Part shown: positions 55,231 through 64,000 of the stretch, piece after piece
Layout: each line of letters begins with the position of its first letter
Position numbering within the stretch: the stretch's first letter is position 1
Source: Ischnura elegans
Taxonomy: Eukaryota; Arthropoda; Insecta; Odonata; Coenagrionidae
Reading direction: 5' to 3'
Assembly: GCF_921293095.1 (NCBI RefSeq)
Contig: NC_060252.1
Span: 75,288,866-75,352,865 of the forward strand
DNA length: 64,000 nt
Translations under genes and position numbers: made by a program
Notes under the pieces: generated by a model
The model's database searches: none
Seen by the model: the letters and a program-made list of their open reading frames with translations, nothing else
What the model was told of the DNA's origin: nothing

Positions 55231-55849
55231 TTTAGGCCAGTGCAAGGAACTTTCTGCGGGCCCTACGGGTAACCCAAAGTTTGCACCCTTGTGACTGCAG
55301 GGGCATTCCCCCGCCCGGGGGAACTAGTATCTGCCCAAGCGAAGTCTGCAAGTGGAGAGGGTTCGGTCCTCCAATCGCCGGCTGGTACACGCAAAACCTC
55401 TCATTCGACCTACCCCGACGCACTCGTTGGCCATAGGGTGAGAGTCCCCATTTCCTGAAGCTTGCACGCTAACGCACTCGTTAGCAGCTGACGGACCACC
55501 CCTTCACAAACATTAACGGCGCCCACGTAACGTGCGGTGGGTTCTCCAGCCGTGGGGCAGCGATCATCGTTGGGGCTTTTCTGCTTGTCTGCGGGCAAGT
55601 AGTCCAATAGGCACACTGGGGTAGGGGGGACAACACATCGCTAGGCGGCCCTCCCCCGTCAGGGGGGGACCTGACACCAGGGCCTTCAGCCACCAAAGCG
55701 AAAAGGACCCAAAGAGGGCCTTTTACGGACTTCTCTTGAAAACTCTTCGAATCTAAGCGCGCTCTCAGAAGAGGATCATCGTAAGGGAGTTGGCATAAGA
55801 GCCTCTCTCCAACAGTAAGTCTGCGGTTAGTTCGCTAGTTTGCTCTTGG
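55231..55849 (+). other. GC-rich structured leader block
   Basis: Several strong stems are visible, including an 8-bp palindrome TTCCCCCG-CC-CGGGGGAA at 55306-55323 and two CGCACTCGTT words at 55420 and 55472. A GCATAAGAGCC hairpin lies at 55793-55803 and a GTAAGT donor-like site at 55815-55820. Minus-strand frames here are compositional shadows. No coding role is evident; it may be a folded 5' UTR. Confidence 0.45.
55793..55803 (+). promoter_or_regulatory. ATAAGA-loop hairpin 1 (left of the array)
   Basis: GGC-ATAAGA-GCC, with a looser outer GGAG/CTCC pairing. Same loop as the three hairpins right of the array. Confidence 0.5.
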
Positions 55850-58800
55850 ACTTCATTTAACTTCTCTTCCGGACTTAGTCAATTTTTGAAACTTGGGCAA
55901 TTATCTTATTTTACTTCACTTTTGGACTTAGTCACTTCGGCCTTCGTCAACACTTAGCTTCATTTAACTTCTCTTCCGGACTTAGTCAATTTTCAAACTT
56001 CATTGGCACTTAGTTTATTTCTTCTCTTCCGGACTTAGTCAATTTCGAACTTGGGCACTTAGTTTATTTTACTTCACTTTTGGACTTAGTCACTTCGGCC
56101 TTCGTCAACACTTAGCTTCATTTAACTTCTCTTCCGGACTTAGTCAATTTTCAAACTTCATTGGCACTTAGTTTATTTCTTCTCTTCCGGACTTAGTCAA
56201 TTTCCGAACCTTGGTCACATAGTTTATTTTACTCCACTTTTGGACTTAGTCACTTCGGCCTTCGTCAACACTTAGCTTCATTTAACTTCTCTTCCGGACT
56301 TAGTCAATTTTCAAACTTCATTGGCACTTAGTTTATTTCTTCTCTTCCGGACTTAGTCAATTTCCGAACCTTGGTCACTTAGTTTATTTTACTCCACTTT
56401 TGGACTTAGTCACTTCGGCCTTCGTCAACACTTAGCTTCATTTAACTTCTCTTCCGGACTTAGTCAATTTTCAAACTTCATTGGCACTTAGTTTATTTCT
56501 TCTCTTCCGGACTTAGTCAATTTTCGAAACTTGGGCACTTAGTCACTTTACTTAGTCACTTCGGCCTTCGTCAACACTTAGCTTCATTTAACTTCTCTTC
56601 CGGACTTAGTCAATCTTCAAACTTCATTGGCACTTAGTTTATTTCTTCTCTTCCGGACTTAGTCAATTTTTGAAACTTGGGCACTTATCTTATTTTACTT
56701 CACTTTTGGACTTAGTCACTTCGGCCTTCGTCAACACTTAGCTTCATTTAACTTCTCTTCCGGACTTAGTCAATTTTCAAACTTCATTGGCACTTAGTTT
56801 ATTTCTTCTCTTCCGGACTTAGTCAATTTCCGAACCTTGGTCACTTAGTTTATTTTACTCCACTTTTGGACTTAGTCACTTCGGCCTTCGTCAACACTTA
56901 GCTTCATTTAACTTCTCTTCCGGACTTAGTCAATTTTCAAACTTCATTGGCACTTAGTTTATTTCTTCTCTTCCGGACTTAGTCAATTCTCGAACCTTGG
57001 TCACTTAGTTTATTTTACTACACTTTTGGACTTAGTCACTTCGGCCTTCGTCAATAATTAGCCTCATTTAACTTCTCTTCCGGACCTAGTCAACTTCCGA
57101 ACTTGGGCACTTAGTCTATTTTACTTCATTTAGTCACTTCGGCCTTCGTCAGCCCTTAGCTTCATTTAACTTCTCTTCCGGACTTAGTCAATTTTCAAAC
57201 TTCATTGGCACTTAGTTTATTTCTTCTCTTCCGGACTTAGTCAATTTCCGAACCTTGGTCACTTAGTTTATTTTACTCCACTTTTGGACTTAGTCACTTC
57301 GGCCTTCGTCAACACTTAGCTTCATTTAACTTCTCTTCCGGACTTAGTCAATTTTCAAACTTCATTGGCACTTAGTTTATTTCTTCTCTTCCGGACTTAG
57401 TCAATTTTCGAAACTTGGGCACTTAGTTTATTTTACTTAGTCACTTCGGCCTTCGTCAACACTTAGCTTCATTTAACTTCTCTTCCGGACTTAGTCAATC
57501 TTCAAACTTCATTGGCACTTAGTTTATTTCTTCTCTTCCGGACTTAGTCAATTTTTGAAACTTGGGCACTTATCTTATTTTACTTCACTTTTGGACTTAG
57601 TCACTTCGGCCTTCGTCAACACTTAGCTTCATTTAACTTCTCTTCCGGACTTAGTCAATTTTCAAACTTCATTGGCACTTAGTTTATTTCTTCTCTTCCG
57701 GACTTAGTCAATTTCCGAACCTTGGTCACTTAGTTTATTTTACTCCACTTTTGGACTTAGTCACTTCGGCCTTCGTCAACACTTAGCTTCATTTAACTTC
57801 TCTTCCGGACTTAGTCAATTTTCAAACTTCATTGGCACTTAGTTTATTTCTTCTCTTCCGGACTTAGTCAATTTCGAACTTGGGCACTTAGTTTATTTTA
57901 CTTCACTTTTGGACTTAGTCACTTCGGCCTTCGTCAACACTTAGCTTCATTTAACTTCTCTTCCGGACTTAGTCAATTTTCAAACTTCATTGGCACTTAG
58001 TTTATTTCTTCTCTTCCGGACTTAGTCAATTTCCGAACCTTGGTCACTTAGTTTATTTTACTCCACTTTTGGACTTAGTCACTTCGGCCTTCGTCAACAC
58101 TTAGCTTCATTTAACTTCTCTTCCGGACTTAGTCAATTTTCAAACTTCATTGGCACTTAGTTTATTTCTTCTCTTCCGGACTTAGTCAATTTCCGAACCT
58201 TGGTCACTTAGTTTATTTTACTCCACTTTTGGACTTAGTCACTTCGGCCTTCGTCAACACTTAGCTTCATTTAACTTCTCTTCCGGACTTAGTCAATTTT
58301 CAAACTTCATTGGCACTTAGTTTATTTCTTCTCTTCCGGACTTAGTCAATTTTCGAAACTTGGGCACTTAGTCACTTTACTTAGTCACTTCGGCCTTCGT
58401 CAACACTTAGCTTCATTTAACTTCTCTTCCGGACTTAGTCAATCTTCAAACTTCATTGGCACTTAGTTTATTTCTTCTCTTCCGGACTTAGTCAATTTTT
58501 GAAACTTGGGCACTTATCTTATTTTACTTCACTTTTGGACTTAGTCACTTCGGCCTTCGTCAACACTTAGCTTCATTTAACTTCTCTTCCGGACTTAGTC
58601 AATTTTCAAACTTCATTGGCACTTAGTTTATTTCTTCTCTTCCGGACTTAGTCAATTTCCGAACCTTGGTCACTTAGTTTATTTTACTCCACTTTTGGAC
58701 TTAGTCACTTCGGCCTTCGTCAACACTTAGCTTCATTTAACTTCTCTTCCGGACTTAGTCAATTTTCAAACTTCATTGGCACTTAGTTTATTTCTTCTCT

Positions 58801-61715
58801 TCCGGACTTAGTCAATTCTCGAACCTTGGTCACTTAGTTTATTTTACTACACTTTTGGACTTAGTCACTTCGGCCTTCGTCAATAATTAGCCTCATTTAA
58901 CTTCTCTTCCGGACCTAGTCAACTTCCGAACTTGGGCACTTAGTCTATTTTACTTCATTTAGTCACTTCGGCCTTCGTCAGCCCTTAGCTTCATTTAACT
59001 TCTCTTCCGGACTTAGTCAATTTTCAAACTTCATTGGCACTTAGTTTATTTCTTCTCTTCCGGACTTAGTCAATTTCCGAACCTTGGTCACTTAGTTTAT
59101 TTTACTCCACTTTTGGACTTAGTCACTTCGGCCTTCGTCAACACTTAGCTTCATTTAACTTCTCTTCCGGACTTAGTCAATTTTCAAACTTCATTGGCAC
59201 TTAGTTTATTTCTTCTCTTCCGGACTTAGTCAATTTTCGAAACTTGGGCACTTAGTTTATTTTACTTAGTCACTTCGGCCTTCGTCAACACTTAGCTTCA
59301 TTTAACTTCTCTTCCGGACTTAGTCAATCTTCAAACTTCATTGGCACTTAGTTTATTTCTTCTCTTCCGGACTTAGTCAATTTTTGAAACTTGGGCACTT
59401 ATCTTATTTTACTTCACTTTTGGACTTAGTCACTTCGGCCTTCGTCAACACTTAGCTTCATTTAACTTCTCTTCCGGACTTAGTCAATTTTCAAACTTCA
59501 TTGGCACTTAGTTTATTTCTTCTCTTCCGGACTTAGTCAATTTCCGAACCTTGGTCACTTAGTTTATTTTACTCCACTTTTGGACTTAGTCACTTCGGCC
59601 TTCGTCAACACTTAGCTTCATTTAACTTCTCTTCCGGACTTAGTCAATTTTCAAACTTCATTGGCACTTAGTTTATTTCTTCTCTTCCGGACTTAGTCAA
59701 TTTCGAACTTGGGCACTTAGTTTATTTTACTTCACTTTTGGACTTAGTCACTTCGGCCTTCGTCAACACTTAGCTTCATTTAACTTCTCTTCCGGACTTA
59801 GTCAATTTTCAAACTTCATTGGCACTTAGTTTATTTCTTCTCTTCCGGACTTAGTCAATTTCCGAACCTTGGTCACTTAGTTTATTTTACTCCACTTTTG
59901 GACTTAGTCACTTCGGCCTTCGTCAACACTTAGCTTCATTTAACTTCTCTTCCGGACTTAGTCAATTTTCAAACTTCATTGGCACTTAGTTTATTTCTTC
60001 TCTTCCGGACTTAGTCAATTTCCGAACCTTGGTCACTTAGTTTATTTTACTCCACTTTTGGACTTAGTCACTTCGGCCTTCGTCAACACTTAGCTTCATT
60101 TAACTTCTCTTCCGGACTTAGTCAATTTTCAAACTTCATTGGCACTTAGTTTATTTCTTCTCTTCCGGACTTAGTCAATTTTCGAAACTTGGGCATTTAG
60201 TTTATTTTACTTAGTCACTTCGGCCTTCGTCAACACTTAGCTTCATTTAACTTCTCTTCCGGACTTAGTCAATCTTCAAACTTCATTGGCACTTAGTTTA
60301 TTTCTTCTCTTCCGGACTTAGTCAATTTTTGAAACTTGGGCACTTATCTTATTTTACTTCACTTTTGGACTTAGTCACTTCGGCCTTCGTCAACACTTAG
60401 CTTCATTTAACTTCTCTTCCGGACTTAGTCAATTTTCAAACTTCATTGGCACTTAGTTTATTTCTTCTCTTCCGGACTTAGTCAATTTCCGAACCTTGGT
60501 CACTTAGTTTATTTTACTCCACTTTTGGACTTAGTCACTTCGGCCTTCGTCAACACTTAGCTTCATTTAACTTCTCTTCCGGACTTAGTCAATTTTCAAA
60601 CTTCATTGGCACTTAGTTTATTTCTTCTCTTCCGGACTTAGTCAATTCTCGAACCTTGGTCACTTAGTTTATTTTACTACACTTTTGGACTTAGTCACTT
60701 CGGCCTTCGTCAATAATTAGCCTCATTTAACTTCTCTTCCGGACCTAGTCAACTTCCGAACTTGGGCACTTAGTCTATTTTACTTCATTTAGTCACTTCG
60801 GCCTTCGTCAGCCCTTAGCTTCATTTAACTTCTCTTCCGGACTTAGTCAATTTTCAAACTTCATTGGCACTTAGTTTATTTCTTCTCTTCCGGACTTAGT
60901 CAATTCTCGAACCTTGGTCACTTAGTTTATTTTACTCCACTTTTGGACTTAGTCACTTCGGCCTTCGTCAACACTTAGCTTCATTTAACTTCTCTTCCGG
61001 ACTTAGTCAATTTTCAAACTTCATTGGCACTTAGTTTATTTCTTCTCTTCCGGACTTAGTCAATTTTCGAAACTTGGGCACTTAGTTTATTTTACTTAGT
61101 CACTTCGGCCTTCGTCAACACTTAGCTTCATTTAACTTCTCTTCCGGACTTAGTCAATCTTCAAACTTCATTGGCACTTAGTTTATTTCTTCTCTTCCGG
61201 ACTTAGTCAATTTTTGAAACTTGGGCACTTATCTTATTTTACTTCACTTTTGGACTTAGTCACTTCGGCCTTCGTCAACACTTAGCTTCATTTAACTTCT
61301 CTTCCGGACTTAGTCAATTTTCAAACTTCATTGGCACTTAGTTTATTTCTTCTCTTCCGGACTTAGTCAATTTCCGAACCTTGGTCACTTAGTTTATTTT
61401 ACTCCACTTTTGGACTTAGTCACTTCGGCCTTCGTCAACACTTAGCTTCATTTAACTTCTCTTCCGGACTTAGTCAATTTTCAAACTTCATTGGCACTTA
61501 GTTTATTTCTTCTCTTCCGGACTTAGTCAATTCTCGAACCTTGGTCACTTAGTTTATTTTACTACACTTTTGGACTTAGTCACTTCGGCCTTCGTCAATA
61601 ATTAGCCTCATTTAACTTCTCTTCCGGACCTAGTCAACTTCCGAACTTGGGCACTTAGTCTATTTTACTTCATTTAGTCACTTCGGCCTTCGTCAGCCCT
61701 TAGCTTCATTTAACC
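55850..61715 (+). repeat. satellite-like array with a 12-unit higher-order repeat of ~1830 bp
   Basis: The basic unit is about 160 bp and ends with CTTCGGCCTTCGTCA; I located 38 occurrences between 55935 and 61681. Their spacing follows a fixed order: 160,147,160,160,158,160,160,146,160,160,160,98. That order occurs completely at 57137-58966 and 58966-60796 (1829 and 1830 bp), with its last eight steps before 57137 and a six-step shortened version at the end. Within each unit GGACTTAGTCA recurs about three times, indicating an older sub-unit of about 50 bp. The array has no ORFs. Confidence 0.95.
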
Positions 61716-62133
61716 TCTTCTTAGACTTTGAAACTTTCCAACTTCATTTAGCCTCTACTACTACCTGCACTAGCGAACTAAGTACTCCGCAAGGTTAATA
61801 CCGAAAGGCATAAGAGCCTTTGACGGTTAAGTGTACCGGGCATAAGAGCCCACAGCGCTCCCCAACTGGTTAGGGCGAAAGGGGTATAAGAGCCCCTTTC
61901 CTATCATCTAATCCAACACCAGCCAATTGTTCATTGCTCACTCCATTTAGTTCCACCCCAAACTTTATTCAACCTTTCATTCTACATGTAACAACACTCT
62001 TAGTGCATTAGCTTCTATCTATAACTACAGTCTTGCTACCATATTCACACCGTTTCATCCTTGACTTTACTTAAAGCAACGCACTTGGCGACTTGTTGAT
62101 AGAAAACTTCACTCTACCAATTAATTAAATCAC
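61716..62133 (+). other. right flank of the array, leader of ORF1
   Basis: Diverged array sequence gives way to unique leader. It holds three ATAAGA-loop hairpins between 61805 and 61900. No ORF precedes 62134. Confidence 0.5.
61805..61900 (+). promoter_or_regulatory. ATAAGA-loop hairpins 2-4
   Basis: Three stems close the same six-base loop with different base pairs: AAAGGC/GCCTTT at about 61805, GGGC/GCCC at about 61839, and GAAAGGGG(T)/(G)CCCCTTTC at about 61878. The change of stem sequence with preserved pairing argues for RNA structure. Function unknown: packaging, translation or processing signals are all possible. Confidence 0.55.
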
Positions 62134-63791
62134 TTGTCTACGTACCACAGCAACTTGCTTTTAACTTCACTTGTTCATTTCGTGTCCTCTTTAAAAGTAG
62201 CACTGTATCTACTAGCCGCGTCACGGCGACCGCCATCAAAAGAACCGCCTATCGGCCACTTGCCTAGGACTGCCCCGCCTCCCGGGGACCAGACACCGAC
62301 AACGGGCCTGGGCAAGCCTAGGGATGGACCGACTCCATCGCCCAAACTCCCGCATCCGCCGCCCAAGCTCCCTATGCTCCCTACGGTGTTATGCCCTGAG
62401 GTCGCACGGGCCACCACCCTTCTTATCGACCCTTGTGTCGCCCAGCGTGCCCCCGGATGGCAAAGGTGTCTCTAAAGGGGCGAAGCCGTCTGCCTCGCCA
62501 CTGCCGGATTCGCCTGACTCCCCGGGCTCAAGCGTGCCGTCAGCGCGAGTGAGTCGGGATGCACCCCTTGATGATGCTGCCTCGCCCTCTGCGCAGGACA
62601 TCACTCCCCCCCGTGCTGCAATGTCTTCCCTTTCGCCATTCCAGGACAACTCCATGAGGTTGCTCACCTCCCCTAGGTCCGCCTTTGTCCCAATCAACCC
62701 TGCGGCTACCTCAACCCCATCCTCGGTGCTTACTATGGTTCGCGCCACTCCAGCCAACCCCACTTCCGTGAACCCGAGCAACACCGTCCGCCTTAATACA
62801 ACAAGGCCTCCATACGGGGACCCAGCACGCCCCCCACCTACTACCACCTGCCCCCCCCGAGAGACCAACCCTCACCTCACCTCAACCTACCCAGCAACCT
62901 AGAAGAACCTCCCCCCTCCAAATTTCGGGCCTCCCTAGAAGCTGCAGTCAGCGCGGGTTTTCCCAAGCCTGGCGAGCGGTTTTCCCGGGACTCAGCCAAG
63001 TCTCTGGAATAGTAAATACAGACAGAGGCACAGCCGTGGTACATGTAACGACCACGGAGATGGACTTCCTCAGGCGCGGATACCGCCTCCTAGACCACCG
63101 CCTGGGGGAGCCGCTCCGATGGCATTTCCCCCCCGACAGCAGGAATCGTCCACCCTCCGAATCGCCTACTAATGATCGTGCCCGCACATGCTTTGTTGTG
63201 TGCGGAGTTCATTTCTCCACCAGGGTGGAAGTTATCGGCCGGAAGCTGGAGAGGATGGGCATCCGGTTCGTCGAGGCATGGAGGATAACTGACTACAGAT
63301 ACCGGAGAACGAAGTACATCCGGGTCCTCCTCCGAGACACACAGGCAGCACAGGACGTTATCGATAAGATGTGCAGGACTGGACTTTGGCTGGGCAATCG
63401 CTGGTATCGGTGCGAGCCGCCCCGCCCAGTCTCCAGGGAGTTTTACGGAGAGGAGAGACGCCCCCATCGCGACCAGCGGCCCCCGTCGCCAATGGCCGCC
63501 CCTTCCCACGCCCCGACGCCGGCACGCCCCCAGCGTCAGACGGCGGAGCGTGAAGACACACCTAATCTCCCCGACCCTTTCTCTGACCTTTTACAGGTTC
63601 CGGAGACCGACACGTCCAGACCGGCTACAACAAACGACGTAGTACGGTTCTTCGCCAGGGTGGTCAAGGAGACGTCACCATCAAGAGACGGGGGAGCACT
63701 GGCAGCCATCATCCGCACGGCAGCTAGAGAGGTCTTCGGATGGGACAGAGACGACGCGAGCTACGCCAACATTCTATCCCGCAATGGATAA
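62134..63791 (+). pseudogene. LINE ORF1: Pro/Ser-rich N-terminus and RRM-like domain
   Basis: Three overlapping frames (62134-62475, 62324-62902 and 62901-63791) are each coding-like in turn, so ORF1 is probably one gene with two indels; a C8 run near 62851 is a likely place for the second. The N-terminal part is low-complexity Pro/Ser. The C-terminal frame (251 codons from the ATG at 63036, but open upstream to about 62770) has TEMDFLRRGYRLLDHRLGEP and an RRM-like fold: TCFVVCGVHFSTRVEVIGRK, FVEAWRITDYRY, YIRVLLRDTQAAQDVI. No CCHC knuckles follow. It would coat the LINE RNA. Sequencing error is an alternative to real frameshifts. Confidence 0.7.
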
Positions 63792-64000
63792 GTCCCAACC
63801 TAGAGTGTCGTTCCTCAACATCAACGGGGCAGTGACCCAGAAACGGGCGCTGCTCCGGGAACACCTACGGAGCAGGAAGGTCGCCATCATGGGACTGGTG
63901 GAGACCTTCCTCAAACCCTCCGCTAAAATAAAGATCTCTGGCTTCCAGGAATTCTCCGTGCCGAGGGCCCAACCACGATCCGGCGGGGTCGCCCTTCTGA
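63784..64000 (+). CDS. LINE ORF2 N-terminus: AP-type endonuclease, cut by window end
   Basis: The ATG at 63784 overlaps the ORF1 end by eight bases (ATGGATAA), a typical reinitiation arrangement in two-ORF LINEs. The frame is open to the window end (72 codons): VSFLNINGAVTQKRALLREH, VAIMGLVETFL (the E of the catalytic site) and then RSGGVALL. This is the first third of an endonuclease/exonuclease/phosphatase fold that nicks target DNA for priming. It is intact as far as it can be read, suggesting a young insertion. Clade cannot be decided without the RT. Confidence 0.85.
   Translation, partial: MDKSQPRVSFLNINGAVTQKRALLREHLRSRKVAIMGLVETFLKPSAKIKISGFQEFSVPRAQPRSGGVALL

Larger units (their letters stand above)
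54489..64000 (+). mobile_element. large LINE: leader repeats, satellite-like array, ORF1 and start of ORF2
   Basis: Composition and content switch abruptly at about 54489, in the middle of the P-type transposase frame, from AT-rich to GC-rich. From there to the window end the parts line up in one orientation: 252-bp leader repeats, a GC-rich structured block, a long tandem array, ATAAGA-loop hairpins on both sides of the array, ORF1 and ORF2. The simplest reading is one full-length LINE whose 5' region is about 8 kb. The alternative, a satellite array separately abutting a LINE, is not excluded. No 3' end is visible. Confidence 0.6.

Noticed and set aside
55231-55740. rDNA fragment
   Set aside because: GC-rich and structured, but I could not match it to any conserved rRNA core segment.
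55850-61715. CRISPR-like array
   Set aside because: Regular direct repeats, but the spacers are themselves repeats, the unit is ~160 bp with a higher-order period, and the context is a eukaryotic LINE.
62389-62868. Minus-strand 159-codon ORF
   Set aside because: Antisense to the Pro/Ser-rich part of ORF1; its glycine/valine composition is explained by the GC-rich complement.

Overview
This window looks like an AT-rich, transposon-dense stretch of an arthropod (probably insect) nuclear genome. The evidence is spliceosomal introns with GT/AG borders, THAP-type P-element transposases, a MADF domain, piggyBac, Buster-type hAT, RTE and Jockey/I-type LINEs, a Penelope-like element with GIY-YIG, Ty3/Gypsy pieces and a tRNA-headed SINE. 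No prokaryotic gene organisation, CRISPR array or rRNA gene is visible. The species cannot be fixed from the sequence.

Layout. 1-7.5 kb: a LINE 3' end, a TTAA-flanked MITE, a SINE, the last exon of what may be the only host gene (membrane protein tail, 2135-2761), then a long non-coding stretch with one small foldback element. 7.6-13.9 kb: a LINE on the minus strand split by a 4.7 kb P element with long terminal inverted repeats and a repeated 9-bp target; its five-exon THAP transposase has one nonsense codon and one frameshift. 14.2-17.1 kb: an unassigned 2.9 kb element with foldback ends and a core of degenerate palindromes. 17.7-28.8 kb: a MADF exon, an RTE LINE, a P-transposase exon block, a Jockey-type EN/RT, and three LINE ORF1 (gag-like) genes. 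29-30 kb: a decaying four-exon gene and a G-rich minisatellite. 30.3-39.4 kb: Gypsy RNase H, two more P-transposase remnants, a second RTE LINE and further fragments. 39.4-41.5 kb: a Penelope-like element carrying a SINE and a Harbinger fragment. 41.6-44.3 kb: an element with about 340-bp inverted repeats and a perfect 8-bp target duplication, inserted into a gag zinc knuckle. 45.5-46.5 kb: piggyBac. 47.2-47.6 kb: Gypsy integrase end. 48.7-54.5 kb: a second THAP P-type transposase gene, split by a nearly intact Buster hAT with an 8-bp target duplication.

54.5-64.0 kb reads as the 5' part of one large LINE: GC-rich leader repeats, a roughly 5.9 kb satellite-like array with a 12-unit, ~1830-bp higher-order period, hairpins with a conserved ATAAGA loop on both sides of the array, a proline-rich ORF1, and the start of ORF2 (endonuclease) overlapping ORF1 by 8 nt.

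The genes do not form a pathway. The window records successive insertions: LINE then P element; gag LINE then inverted-repeat element; P element then hAT then giant LINE. Almost all coding units are inactivated. The best-preserved are the Buster transposase, the 9-12.5 kb P transposase and ORF1/ORF2 of the terminal LINE.
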